Source: Pacificispira spongiicola (lineage in GTDB: Bacteria; Pseudomonadota; Alphaproteobacteria; UBA8366; Aestuariispiraceae). Taken from it: a DNA stretch of 64,000 bases. A model generated the notes under the pieces. That model searched no databases and had not been told where the DNA came from. It saw nothing but the letters and a program-made list of their open reading frames with translations. The DNA lies in assembly GCF_012926505.1 (NCBI RefSeq), contig NZ_JABBNT010000001.1, forward strand, positions 868,001 through 932,000, read 5' to 3'. Each line of letters starts with the position of its first letter. Position 1 is the stretch's first letter. Below, piece by piece: positions 1 through 8,367 of the stretch. A program made the translations under genes and the position numbers.

Positions 1-2
1 CG

Positions 3-683
3 ATGAGTGATTGGAAGAACGCCTATCGTTCCTTCTACTACGACAGCGCCGAGGAGCCCGAGGATATCGTCCTGCCCGCGCCGGAGACGGCGTTGCTGGT
101 GATCGATATCCAAAATACGTATCTGGAACCGAAGGGCGAGCCGATGGAGGATATCCGTTGGGCGCCCTTCCGGGACCGTATGAACGGAACGGTCATTCCG
201 AACACGGCGAGGCTGATCGCCGACTGCCGCAAACGCGGCGTGGAGGTGATTTTCGCCCGCATCGCGTGCCTGACGGAAAACGGGCGAGACCGATCGTTGA
301 GCCAAAAGAAACCCGGTTTCAACTATCTGCTGCTGCCCAAGGATCGGGAGGACAGTCAGATCGTCCCCAAGTTGGCACCGGAGGGCGACGAGGTCGTGGT
401 TTTGAAAACCACGGACAGCGCGTTGACCGGCACAAACCTGCGCATGATCCTGCACAATATGGGTATTCGGAACGTGATCGTCGCCGGAATATTCACCGAT
501 CAATGCATCAGTTCGACTGTCCGCAGTCTTGCGGATGAAAGTTTCAATACCGTGGTCGTCGACGATTGCTGTGCGGCGGCGACGGACGAATTGCACCGGA
601 ACGAACTAATGTCGATCAACATGATCTACTGCCATGTGGTCCAGATGGAAGACGTGATCGGCTTCTTGGATGCGGGCCGCTGA
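3..683 (+). CDS. Isochorismatase-family cysteine hydrolase of the BMC operon
   Basis: This 226-residue protein has the isochorismatase-like (CSHase) fold. The likely triad is visible: Asp35 in LLVIDIQNTYL, Lys135 in VVVLKTTDSALTGT and the nucleophile Cys168 in AGIFTDQCISST. The family hydrolyses C-N bonds in compounds such as ureidoacrylate, biuret, N-carbamoyl amines and nicotinamide; true isochorismatases lack the Cys. It lies 20 bp upstream of the diol dehydratase and is almost certainly cotranscribed, so it may release or process an amine or amide substrate for the compartment pathway. The substrate is unknown. The ATG at position 3 is plausible, but the operon may begin outside the window. 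Confidence 0.85.
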   Translation: MSDWKNAYRSFYYDSAEEPEDIVLPAPETALLVIDIQNTYLEPKGEPMEDIRWAPFRDRMNGTVIPNTARLIADCRKRGVEVIFARIACLTENGRDRSLSQKKPGFNYLLLPKDREDSQIVPKLAPEGDEVVVLKTTDSALTGTNLRMILHNMGIRNVIVAGIFTDQCISSTVRSLADESFNTVVVDDCCAAATDELHRNELMSINMIYCHVVQMEDVIGFLDAGR

Positions 684-703
684 GGGGCGGGAGGAGAAGA
701 CCG

Positions 704-2989
704 ATGGGCGAACATCCGGATTATGGGGCGAACCGCTGGCGTCGGTCCGACGATTGGGACGCGCGGCCGTTGCGAATGGACCTGTTTGCCGCGGAGGATC
801 CGGAAAGCGGGTTTTCCGCGTTCAACGGGGCGACCGACCCCGCACCCGGGGTAGAGATTATCGGCGGCGAGGTTGTCTCCATGGATGGAGTGCCCGCCGC
901 CGAATTCGACATGATCGACGCCTTCGTGGCGGCCTACCACCTCGATCTCGACATCGTGCCGGAAGCGATGGCGATCCCGTCCGAACAATTGGCCCGCATG
1001 CTGGTCGACATGAATGTGCCGCGCACGGACCTTGTGCGGCTGGCGAAAGGGCTGACACCCGCCAAGCTGGCTGAGACGGTGGCGCAGTTGAATGCGATGG
1101 AACTGGGGTTCGCCTATTCCAAGATGCGGGCGCGGCAGACGCCCGGCAATCAAGCGCATGTGACGAATGCGAAGGACGATCCGCTGCAGATGGCGGCGGA
1201 TGCGGCGTTCGCCGTCGCCCTCGGTTTCGATGAGATCGAGACGACCATGCGGGTGGCGCGGAATTCCTGGTCGAACGCACTGGCTTGCTGCGTCGGGTCG
1301 GCTGTCGGGCGTCCGGGCACCCTGTTCCAATGTTCCAGCGAGGAGGCGGAGGAACTGGAAATCGGCATGGCCGGGTTCACCTCATACGCCGAAACCGTTT
1401 CCGTCTATGGCACCGAAAGCGCCTTTGTCGATGGGGACGACACGCCCTGGTCCAAGGCATGGCTGGCGGCGGCTTATGCCTCGCGCGGGATCAAGATGCG
1501 ATGCACTTCCGGCGCGGCGGCGGAATTGCTGATGGGCTTCCATGAGGCGAAGTCGCTGTTGTATCTGGAGGCGCGCTGCCTGTGCCTTCAGCGCGGGATG
1601 GGATCGCAGGGAACGCAGAACGGCGGTATCGACGGCGCGCCGCTGGCTTCCTCCATTCCCGGCGGCGTGCGGGAAATTCTGGCGGAAAACCTGATCGCGG
1701 TCTGGCTGGATTTGGAATGCGCGTCGGGCAACGACGCCCGGCATTCCGAATCCGATATGCGCGTCGGGGCCAAGATCGTGCCGTATCTGATCGGCGGGTC
1801 GGACCTGATATGCTCCGGCTTCGGCAGCATCCTGAAATATGACAACTCCTTCAATCCGTCCTCTTTCAATGGGGAGGAGCTGGAGGAATTCCTGGTCCTG
1901 CAACGGGATTTCGAAGCCGACGGCGGCCTGACCTCTGTCGAGGAATCGCGGGCGCTGTGGCTGCGCACCCGCGCTATTGAGGCCGTGTCGCATGTGCTGA
2001 AAGACCTTGATCTCGCCCAACCGACCATTGCGATGCAACGGTCCGTCGCCGCCGCTTCCGGATCGGAGGATACGGACAGTTTCACGCCCGGCGACGCGAC
2101 GGTGATCAGCGAGGCAGTCCGCGACCGTAACATCACGGTGTTGGACGTGATCCGGTCCCTGCATCGCGGCGGCTTCGTGGAGGAGGCGGAAAACCTGCTG
2201 TTCCTGTTGAAGCTGCGTTTATCCGGGGATTATCTGCAGACATCCGCCGTGGTGCGGGACGGCAAGGTGATCAGCGCCGTCAACGACCCCAACGACTATC
2301 GCGGGCCGGGCACGGGCTATCGTCTGACGGAAGCGCGGCGGAAGGAACTGGCCGCGATCCGCAATGTGTTGAGCCGGGAAGAAGTTCTGCGGTTCGAAGC
2401 CGCGAGCAAGGCGGAGGAAAGCGCCAGGATCGACTATCGGACCATGGGGCCAGCGCGGAAAGGCGACGATCCGACGGAGGTCGTGGTCGGGCTGAGCCCC
2501 GGTTTCGGCGTGACGATGTTCAAAACCCTGGCCGGCGATCCGTTGAGTTCGGTTCTGCTGGCGATCCGCAAGGGGATCGAGGCGGAAGGCGGCGTCATGC
2601 GTGTCGTCCGCCTGCGCCATACGGCGGACACGTCCTTTCTGGGGTTGAGCGCGGCACGCTTGGCGGGATCGGGGATCGGCATCGGCATTCAGGCGAAGGG
2701 AACGGCGGTGATCCACCATCGGGACCGCCTGCCGCACAACAATCTGGAGCTTTTCTCCAACGCGCCGATTACAGGCCTGGAGCATTACGAGGGGTTGGGA
2801 CGCAACGCCGCCGTTTACGCGCGGGGGGACGCGCCCGAACCGGTTGTCGTCAAAACCCATGGCGAGGCGCTGGGCGCGCGGTTCCATGCGCGCGTCGCGC
2901 TGCTCTACGCCATCGAAACGGCAATGACGGAGAACAACGCCTCCCCGGAAGAGATCAATCTGGCGTTCAAGGAGAGCGGGGATGAGTGA
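704..2989 (+). CDS. Fused large+medium subunit of B12-dependent diol/glycerol dehydratase
   Basis: This 761-residue protein is a PduC-like subunit fused to a PduD-like subunit. Residues about 1-555 follow PduC closely, with MRARQTPGNQAHVTN, VGRPGTLFQCSSEEA, YGTESAFVDGDDTPWSK, YLEARCLCLQRGMGSQGTQNG and NDPNDYRGPGTGYRL. After a charged linker (about 555-590) the PduD domain begins at VVVGLSPGFGVTMFK and includes GSGIGIGIQAKGTAVIHH and LPHNNLELF. The enzyme uses adenosylcobalamin to turn a 1,2-diol into an aldehyde. The ATG at 704 has GGAGGAGAAG upstream. In classical loci these are separate genes and PduD starts with an encapsulation peptide; the fusion leaves none. No reactivating factor gene is visible in the window. 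Confidence 0.93.
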   Translation: MGEHPDYGANRWRRSDDWDARPLRMDLFAAEDPESGFSAFNGATDPAPGVEIIGGEVVSMDGVPAAEFDMIDAFVAAYHLDLDIVPEAMAIPSEQLARMLVDMNVPRTDLVRLAKGLTPAKLAETVAQLNAMELGFAYSKMRARQTPGNQAHVTNAKDDPLQMAADAAFAVALGFDEIETTMRVARNSWSNALACCVGSAVGRPGTLFQCSSEEAEELEIGMAGFTSYAETVSVYGTESAFVDGDDTPWSKAWLAAAYASRGIKMRCTSGAAAELLMGFHEAKSLLYLEARCLCLQRGMGSQGTQNGGIDGAPLASSIPGGVREILAENLIAVWLDLECASGNDARHSESDMRVGAKIVPYLIGGSDLICSGFGSILKYDNSFNPSSFNGEELEEFLVLQRDFEADGGLTSVEESRALWLRTRAIEAVSHVLKDLDLAQPTIAMQRSVAAASGSEDTDSFTPGDATVISEAVRDRNITVLDVIRSLHRGGFVEEAENLLFLLKLRLSGDYLQTSAVVRDGKVISAVNDPNDYRGPGTGYRLTEARRKELAAIRNVLSREEVLRFEAASKAEESARIDYRTMGPARKGDDPTEVVVGLSPGFGVTMFKTLAGDPLSSVLLAIRKGIEAEGGVMRVVRLRHTADTSFLGLSAARLAGSGIGIGIQAKGTAVIHHRDRLPHNNLELFSNAPITGLEHYEGLGRNAAVYARGDAPEPVVVKTHGEALGARFHARVALLYAIETAMTENNASPEEINLAFKESGDE

Positions 2990-3410
2990 CGACGATCTTC
3001 AGGCATCCGATTATCCCATTGCGGAAAAACGGCCCGAGCGCGTCGCCGGGGCGCGGGGAAAACGCCTGGAAGACATCACGGTGGATACGGTCGTTTCCGG
3101 AAACGTCACCATGGACGATCTGCGCATCACACCGGCGGCGCTGCTGGATCAGGCGCGGATCGCGCGGTCCGTCGGACGCGCGGCCTTGGCAGCGAATTTC
3201 GAACGGGCGGCGGAAATGACGCGCATTCCGCAAGAAGACGTCATGCGGGTTTATGAGCTTCTGCGGCCCGGACGGGCGGGATCGAAACAGGTCTTGTTGG
3301 ATGCGGCGACCGACCTTCGGGCGCGGTTCGATGCCGATCAACTCGCCCGCTTCGTTGAAGAGGCGGCGGCGGTTTACGAAAAGCGCGGGCTGTACCGCAA
3401 CCGTTTCTGA
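2982..3410 (+). CDS. Diol/glycerol dehydratase small subunit
   Basis: This 142-residue protein matches the PduE/GldC small subunit, with SDYPIAEKRPERV, LRITPAALLDQARIA, LAANFERAAEMTRIPQEDVMRVYELLRPGR and YEKRGLYRNRF. It completes the dehydratase begun by the upstream fusion, whose end it overlaps by 8 bp, so the two are likely translationally coupled. PduE of microcompartment loci carries about 35 extra N-terminal residues that begin with an amphipathic targeting helix. Here the protein starts almost directly at the conserved SDYP segment, so that helix is absent. It converges on the DeoR gene with only 3 bp between stops. Confidence 0.92.
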   Translation: MSDDDLQASDYPIAEKRPERVAGARGKRLEDITVDTVVSGNVTMDDLRITPAALLDQARIARSVGRAALAANFERAAEMTRIPQEDVMRVYELLRPGRAGSKQVLLDAATDLRARFDADQLARFVEEAAAVYEKRGLYRNRF

Positions 3411-3413
3411 CCG

Positions 3414-4190
3414 TCAGGCGACGATCAGCTCCACACCGTTTTCGGCCAGCGCGGCGACCAGATCGTCATCGGGCGGTTCATCGCTGACCACCCTGTCGAG
3501 GGTTTTCAACCCGCAAATCTTTTGCATGCTGTGCTGACCGAAACGGTGATGGTCGATCAGCAACATGGTGTGACGGGAATTGTCGATCATCGCCTTTACC
3601 GCATAGACAGTGCGTGAATCAGCTTCGGATACGCCGTCGGCGTCGAGACCGTCCGCAAAGAAGACCGTCAGATCGGCGTTAAAGCGGGAAAAGAACTCAG
3701 TCGTTTCGTGCCCCCAGACGAAGGCTTCCTGCGGGTCCAGGTCGCCGGGCGCCATGACGACCCGCAGGTTGCGGTTTCCGACAAGGGCCAGGGCTTCCCG
3801 CGCGCCGTTGGTGATGACCGTCAATTCGGTGGAGGTCTTGGCCAGTTCCTCGGCGAACAGAAGGGCGGTCGTGCCGGGGCTGAGCATAACGACCTGATGC
3901 GCGACGAGCAGCGAGACCGCCTTGCGCGCGATCATGCGCCGTTCGGTGACGTGGCGCGCCTGCCGTGCCTCGAAACTCAACGAATTGCCGCTGGGCAGGA
4001 TCGCCGCGCCGCCGTAACGCCGCTGCAGCACGCCGCTGTCGCACAGGGCGTCGAAATCGCGGCGGATGGTCTCGCGGGAGACGTTCAGCTTGTCGGCAAG
4101 ATCCCGGATCATGATGCCGGGGTCGAGGGTGATCTCCTCAACCAGCCGTCGCCGCCTTTCTTCCTGCTTGCGTTGCCCGAGCCCGGCCAT
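3414..4190 (-). CDS. DeoR-family transcriptional repressor
   Basis: This protein of 258 residues has an N-terminal DeoR winged helix-turn-helix (MIRDLADKLNVSRETIRRDFDALCDSGVLQRRYGGA). A C-terminal DeoR sensor domain of the sugar-phosphate-isomerase-like fold follows, with VMLSPGTTALLFAEEL, TVITNGAREAL, ADGLDADGVSEADSRTVYAVKAMIDNS and LLIDHHRFGQHS. The family usually senses a phosphorylated sugar or polyol. The ATG at 4190 has AAGAGGA just upstream; an ORF extension to 4247 lacks such a site. It sits inside the BMC locus on the opposite strand and diverges from the aminotransferase, so it probably controls the 4440-9598 operon. Confidence 0.9.
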   Translation of the reverse strand: MAGLGQRKQEERRRRLVEEITLDPGIMIRDLADKLNVSRETIRRDFDALCDSGVLQRRYGGAAILPSGNSLSFEARQARHVTERRMIARKAVSLLVAHQVVMLSPGTTALLFAEELAKTSTELTVITNGAREALALVGNRNLRVVMAPGDLDPQEAFVWGHETTEFFSRFNADLTVFFADGLDADGVSEADSRTVYAVKAMIDNSRHTMLLIDHHRFGQHSMQKICGLKTLDRVVSDEPPDDDLVAALAENGVELIVA

Positions 4191-4439
4191 TGTTCCTCTT
4201 TCAATACGCGCCCCTGTAGCGCGACGCGTCATTTCCGTCGCAGGCAAGCCTGTTGCCTATGCCACAAAATCCGAAGATAGCGCGATTCTCATGTTTCATA
4301 TCACACATTTTTCCACGTGGGAGCGCCGTTTGTTTGCCGTAATCAGTTAAATAAAAATGTCATATACAAAAAATGTTGCATATAGCATATTTTGTGTTAC
4401 CGTCTGCCATATCGGATTTGGAGTGGGAACGAGACCGGC
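4191..4439. promoter_or_regulatory. Divergent promoter region, DeoR gene / aminotransferase operon
   Basis: This is a 249-bp non-coding spacer between divergent genes. Its right part (about 4345-4400) is strongly AT-rich in otherwise GC-rich DNA. It carries three copies of CATAT at 4361, 4379 and 4386, which is a reasonable place for the repressor operator and a promoter of the shell/aminotransferase operon. The sites are inferred from composition and repeats only. Confidence 0.5.
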
Positions 4440-5717
4440 ATGAGCGAAGCGAAGCTTAAAGTCCTGGAAGCCTCGAAGGCCTACTGGAATCCCGACAAGA
4501 CTCAGTTTTGGCAGGATGCCGGTGTCGATCTGGTGATCGACAAGCGCGAGGGCTATTACCTCTACGACATGGACGGGCGGCGGTTGATCGACGTTCACCT
4601 GAACGGCGGCACCTACAATCTCGGCCACCGCAATCCGGAGCTTGTCGAGGTTCTCAATGTTGGTGCGCGGCACTTCGATATGGGCAACCACCATTTTCCC
4701 GCGATGGCGCGCGCCGCGCTGGCCGAGGAACTGGCGAAATGCACGCCGGAGGGGCTGAAATACACGATCTACGGCGCCGGTGGTGCGGAGGCGGTCGAAC
4801 TGGCCATCAAATCCGCCCGGAACGCGACGCGCAAACGCAAGATCGTTTCCATCATCAAGGCCTATCACGGCCATTCGGGCCTGTCCGTTAAGACGGGCGA
4901 CGAACGCTTTTCCAAAACCTTCCTGTCGGAAGACACCCTGGGTGAATTCGTACAGGTTCCGTTCAACGATTTGACCGCGATGGAAGACGCGTTGAAGGGG
5001 CGGGACGTCGCGGCGGTGATCATGGAAACGATCCCGGCGACCTATGGCTTCCCGATGCCGAATGAAGGCTATCTGCCGTCGGTGAAGAAGCTCTGCGAAC
5101 GCTATGACGCGCTGTATATCGCGGATGAGGTTCAGACCGGCTTCATGCGGACCGGCGACATGTGGGGCATTACGCGCTACGGCGTGACACCCGATATCAT
5201 GGTCATCGGCAAGGGCGTGACCGGCGGAATCTATCCGATTTCCTGCTGCGTGGTCAGCGAACAGGCCGGGGCCTGGCTGAAGCAGGACGGCTTCGCGCAT
5301 ATGTCCACGGCCGGCGGGGCGGAACTCGGCTGCGTTGTCGCGTTGAAGGTTCTGGAAATCACGCAGCGGCCGGAGGTCCGGTCTTCCGTGCGCTACGTAT
5401 CGAATTTCGTGCGGGCCGGTTTGGACGACATCCGGGCGCTCTACCCCGACTTCTTCATCGGCATTCGCCAGCACGGCGTCATCATGGGCCTGGAATTCAA
5501 TCATCCGGAAGGCGCGAAGCCGGTTATGCGGCGGCTCTACGAAAACGGCGTATGGGCCATTTTCTCGACCCTCGATCCGCGCGTGCTTCAGTTCAAACCG
5601 GGCATCCTGATGACCCAGGATCTGGCGGAGGAAATGCTGCGCCGTGTCGAAATCGCAGTCGGACAGGCGCGAGACGACGTTATGGGCGGCGGCGCGAAGA
5701 GGAGTTACCTGCAATGA
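4440..5717 (+). CDS. Class III (PLP) aminotransferase of the BMC locus
   Basis: This 425-residue fold-type I aminotransferase has the cofactor-binding GAGGAEAVELAIKSAR segment, the IADEVQTGF Asp and the Schiff-base lysine, Lys258, in MVIGKGVTGG. The family moves amino groups from omega-amines, amino alcohols or aldehydes; homologues occur next to aldehyde dehydrogenase in RMM-type compartments for 1-amino-2-propanol. I chose the ATG at 4440; the frame is open to a TTG at 4392 inside the AT-rich promoter. Its stop overlaps the aldehyde dehydrogenase start (ATGA). I see no clear encapsulation peptide at either end. The substrate is unknown. Confidence 0.88.
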   Translation: MSEAKLKVLEASKAYWNPDKTQFWQDAGVDLVIDKREGYYLYDMDGRRLIDVHLNGGTYNLGHRNPELVEVLNVGARHFDMGNHHFPAMARAALAEELAKCTPEGLKYTIYGAGGAEAVELAIKSARNATRKRKIVSIIKAYHGHSGLSVKTGDERFSKTFLSEDTLGEFVQVPFNDLTAMEDALKGRDVAAVIMETIPATYGFPMPNEGYLPSVKKLCERYDALYIADEVQTGFMRTGDMWGITRYGVTPDIMVIGKGVTGGIYPISCCVVSEQAGAWLKQDGFAHMSTAGGAELGCVVALKVLEITQRPEVRSSVRYVSNFVRAGLDDIRALYPDFFIGIRQHGVIMGLEFNHPEGAKPVMRRLYENGVWAIFSTLDPRVLQFKPGILMTQDLAEEMLRRVEIAVGQARDDVMGGGAKRSYLQ

Positions 5718-7306
5718 GTCAGACCGTTGCGGAACTGATGGATATCAGCGCCTCGCCGGTGGCCTTGAAGGCCAAGGCGGAGCTGGTTCTGGATCGTGGG
5801 CGCTGGGCGTCCCAGGTCTTCCAACGCTATGATCGCGACCGGACGATGGAAATTGCCCGGCACGTCGCCCAGGTAGCCCACGCCAAGGCCAAGGAATATG
5901 GCGAATGGGCCGTGAAGGAGACCGGCTTCGGCGTGGCGGCGCACAAGGCCCTCAAGAATGAGTTGAGCAGCATCCCGCTGGTCGATTTCTACAGCGACTG
6001 GAATTTTGTCGATCCCCGGTTGGACGAGCGGACCGGCGTCGTGGAAATCCCGAAGCCGGCGGGCGTGGTTTTCGCGCTGGCCCCGTCGACGAACCCGATC
6101 GCGACGATCTATTTCAAGGTTCTGGCGTCGCTGATGACGCGCAACGCCGTGGTGATCAGCCCGCATCCGGCGGCGCTGGAATGCTGCGTCGACGCGACGA
6201 AGACGCTGGCCGCCGCAGCGGAGGAGGCCGGCGCGCCGGAAGGGATCGTCCAGGTCGTGGAGCAGGTGAGCCTGCCCCTGGTCGACGAATTCATGAAGTC
6301 GCCGAAGACGGATGTCATTCTGGCGACGGGCGGCACGCCGATGGTGCGGGCGGCGTACTCCTCTTCCAACCCGGCGATCGGCGTTGGGCCGGGCAACGCG
6401 CCCGTCTTCGTCGACGCGACGGCGGATGTGAAGGACGCCGCACGGCATATCGTGGACAGCAAGTCCTTCGATAATTCGGTTCTTTGCACCAATGAATCGG
6501 TGCTGATCACCCTGTCCGACGTCGCGTCCAAGCTGGAACGCGAATTGTCGAACGCCGGGGCGCATCTCTGCCGGGAAGAGGAAGTGGAGGCGCTGCGCCG
6601 CTATCTGTTCCACGCCCGGGGCTTCAATGTGGAATCGTTGGGCCGGGACGCGGTCTGGATCGCGGATCAGGCCGGGTTCAAGGTGCCGAAGAATACGCGC
6701 ATCCTGGTCGCGAAGATTTCCCAAATCGGCGCGGGCGAGGTTCTGTCCAAGGAAAAACTGTGCCCCGTTCTCGGCTATTTCGTCGCCAGCAGCGTCGACC
6801 AGGCCATCATGCAGGCGCGGGCGTTGCTGCGGTTTTCCGGCGCGGGGCATTCCGCTGCCATTCATTCGAACGATCCGCAGACCGTGACGGATTACGCGGC
6901 CGCCGTGGAATCCTACCGCGTCGTCGTCAATGCGCCGTGCAGCCAGGGTGCCGCCGGGTTCGCGACGAATCTGTCGCCGTCCTTCACCATCGGAACCGGG
7001 TTCTTCGGCCGGTCGTCCGTGGGCGAAAACATCGGTCCGCAGCATTTGGTGAATTGGACCCGCATCGCCTGGCACAAGGACAGCGGTCCGTTGGACCGAT
7101 CCGCAATCGGGCGGCTGCAGCATCGCGGGCCGTTACCCGTTGCTCCGTCCGACGGGGTGCCCGGGCAGGGCGTCGGCACGCCTCCGATCGCACCGTTCCG
7201 CCCGCAACCGTCGTCGCGTCCGGGTGGTTCCGGCGGACAGGACGGTCTGCGCGACGAAATCCGTCAAATCATCGCAGAAGAACTGCGTGGCTTGCTGAAG
7301 GGGTAA
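5714..7306 (+). CDS. CoA-acylating aldehyde dehydrogenase with C-terminal encapsulation peptide
   Basis: This 530-residue protein belongs to the EutE/PduP/AdhE-N type of aldehyde dehydrogenase, which makes acyl-CoA from an aldehyde with NAD+. The catalytic Cys258 lies in NSVLCTNES. Cofactor-contact segments such as ALAPSTNPIATIYFK, ATGGTPMVRAAY and GVGPGNAPVFVD are present. Residues about 470-510 form a Pro/Gly-rich linker, and the last 19 residues, LRDEIRQIIAEELRGLLKG, form an amphipathic helix typical of cargo encapsulation peptides. It overlaps the aminotransferase by 4 bp and is followed by shell genes. It is the clearest lumen enzyme in the locus. Confidence 0.93.
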   Translation: MSQTVAELMDISASPVALKAKAELVLDRGRWASQVFQRYDRDRTMEIARHVAQVAHAKAKEYGEWAVKETGFGVAAHKALKNELSSIPLVDFYSDWNFVDPRLDERTGVVEIPKPAGVVFALAPSTNPIATIYFKVLASLMTRNAVVISPHPAALECCVDATKTLAAAAEEAGAPEGIVQVVEQVSLPLVDEFMKSPKTDVILATGGTPMVRAAYSSSNPAIGVGPGNAPVFVDATADVKDAARHIVDSKSFDNSVLCTNESVLITLSDVASKLERELSNAGAHLCREEEVEALRRYLFHARGFNVESLGRDAVWIADQAGFKVPKNTRILVAKISQIGAGEVLSKEKLCPVLGYFVASSVDQAIMQARALLRFSGAGHSAAIHSNDPQTVTDYAAAVESYRVVVNAPCSQGAAGFATNLSPSFTIGTGFFGRSSVGENIGPQHLVNWTRIAWHKDSGPLDRSAIGRLQHRGPLPVAPSDGVPGQGVGTPPIAPFRPQPSSRPGGSGGQDGLRDEIRQIIAEELRGLLKG

Positions 7307-7309
7307 ACC

Positions 7310-7921
7310 GTGGCCGATCTCCGTTCCTTTATCTTCATCGATCAGCTCCAGCCTCAGACGCTCGCCTATATCGCGACGTGGATGCGGGGCAGCCTGCCGC
7401 GCCGGAACATGGCCGCGCAGATCATCGAAATCGCACCGGGTCTGGATATCGAGGCATTGACCGACGTCGCACTGAAAGGCGCGGATGTGAAGGCGGGACT
7501 GCTTGTCGTCGAACGGCAGTTCGGGACGCTGGAATTTCACTCCCGCTCGACGGCGGAGGTGCAGGCCGGCGGGCAGGCGGTTCTGGACGCGCTGGGCGCG
7601 CGCAAGGAGGACGCCATTCCGCCGAAAATCCTGGCCTCGCGTATCGTTACGCGGGTCGACCGGCAACATGCCTATCTGATCAACCGCAATAAGCTGGGGA
7701 CGATGATCCTGGGCGGCGACAGCCTGTATCTGCTGGAATGTCAGTCGGCGTCCTATGCCATTCTCGCCTGTAACGAGGCGGAGAAGGAAGCGAATATCAA
7801 GGTCATCGACTATCGCATGATCGGCGCCAACGGACGCCTATATCTGGCCGGTGACGAGGCGGAGGTCCGCAACGCCCGCGACGCGGCGGAATCGGCGCTG
7901 CGCCAGTTGGGGGCGTCCTGA
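7310..7921 (+). CDS. Tandem-domain (BMC-T) microcompartment shell protein 1
   Basis: This 203-residue protein is a trimeric shell subunit with two BMC domains. An N-terminal extension (DLRSFIFIDQLQPQT) precedes domain 1, which spans about residues 38-95 and includes EALTDVALKGADVKAGLLVVERQFG. Domain 2 ends with ASYAILACNEAEKEANIKVID and GANGRLYLAGDEAEV. It starts with GTG, 4 bp after the aldehyde dehydrogenase stop, with AAGGGG upstream. It is a paralogue of the shell protein at 8975-9598 and, from memory, resembles RMM-type BMC-T proteins. No Cys pattern for a central iron-sulfur cluster (PduT type) is seen. Confidence 0.9.
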   Translation: MADLRSFIFIDQLQPQTLAYIATWMRGSLPRRNMAAQIIEIAPGLDIEALTDVALKGADVKAGLLVVERQFGTLEFHSRSTAEVQAGGQAVLDALGARKEDAIPPKILASRIVTRVDRQHAYLINRNKLGTMILGGDSLYLLECQSASYAILACNEAEKEANIKVIDYRMIGANGRLYLAGDEAEVRNARDAAESALRQLGAS

Positions 7922-8367
7922 TGTCCGACCTGCGCAGCATGATCCGTGAGGTGTTGCGGGAGGAGTTGTCCGCCTTGAAGGGCGGCGGCGCTTTCGCCCC
8001 CCAGGTTCGGGAGGAAACCGTCTCGATCGGCACCAATGCGGATCTTCAGCGGTTCGTGGCGCGTATCCTTGAACTGTCCAAGGATGCCGGGTCGCGCGCG
8101 GCGCTTGAAAGCGGGCGTCACGTCTTCCGGCTCGGCCATTCTGGCGGTCTTGGCGCCGCGCCTTCCGTTGCGATGGGCAGCCCCGCCGCGCCCAACCCGG
8201 CAGCGACCCGTGTCCAGTTCGACAAGGGGTTGGTGTCCGAAAAGGCGATTGCCGACCTTCCCGACGGGACCCGGGTGGTCCGGGCCGGAAAGACCGTTCG
8301 TTTCACGCCTCTGGCCAGCGACGAGTTGCGCCGTCGCGGCATCAAGATCGAAAGAGCGAAATCATGA
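7921..8367 (+). CDS. Small BMC-associated protein with N-terminal encapsulation helix
   Basis: I do not recognise a function for this 148-residue protein. Its first helix, DLRSMIREVLREELSALKG, is nearly superimposable on the aldehyde dehydrogenase C-terminal peptide (LRDEIRQIIAEELRGLLKG), so it is probably a lumen protein or a scaffold. A Gly/Ala/Pro-rich linker (about 75-98) leads to a compact C-terminal domain ending TVRFTPLASDELRRRGIKIER. That ending recalls the tails of small BMC proteins such as PduM, at low confidence. It overlaps both neighbours by 1 and 4 bp, so it is embedded in the shell operon. Confidence 0.8.
   Translation: MSDLRSMIREVLREELSALKGGGAFAPQVREETVSIGTNADLQRFVARILELSKDAGSRAALESGRHVFRLGHSGGLGAAPSVAMGSPAAPNPAATRVQFDKGLVSEKAIADLPDGTRVVRAGKTVRFTPLASDELRRRGIKIERAKS

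Noticed and set aside
4347-5714. Long antisense open frame of 455 codons opposite the aminotransferase
   Set aside because: It is the mirror of a clearly conserved gene; its product is rich in Arg/His/Gln-type shadow composition with no family motif, and no ribosome site fits.
5705-7123. Antisense open frame of 472 codons opposite the aldehyde dehydrogenase
   Set aside because: GC-rich codon bias produces long antisense frames; no motif or ribosome site is seen, while the plus strand encodes an obvious enzyme.
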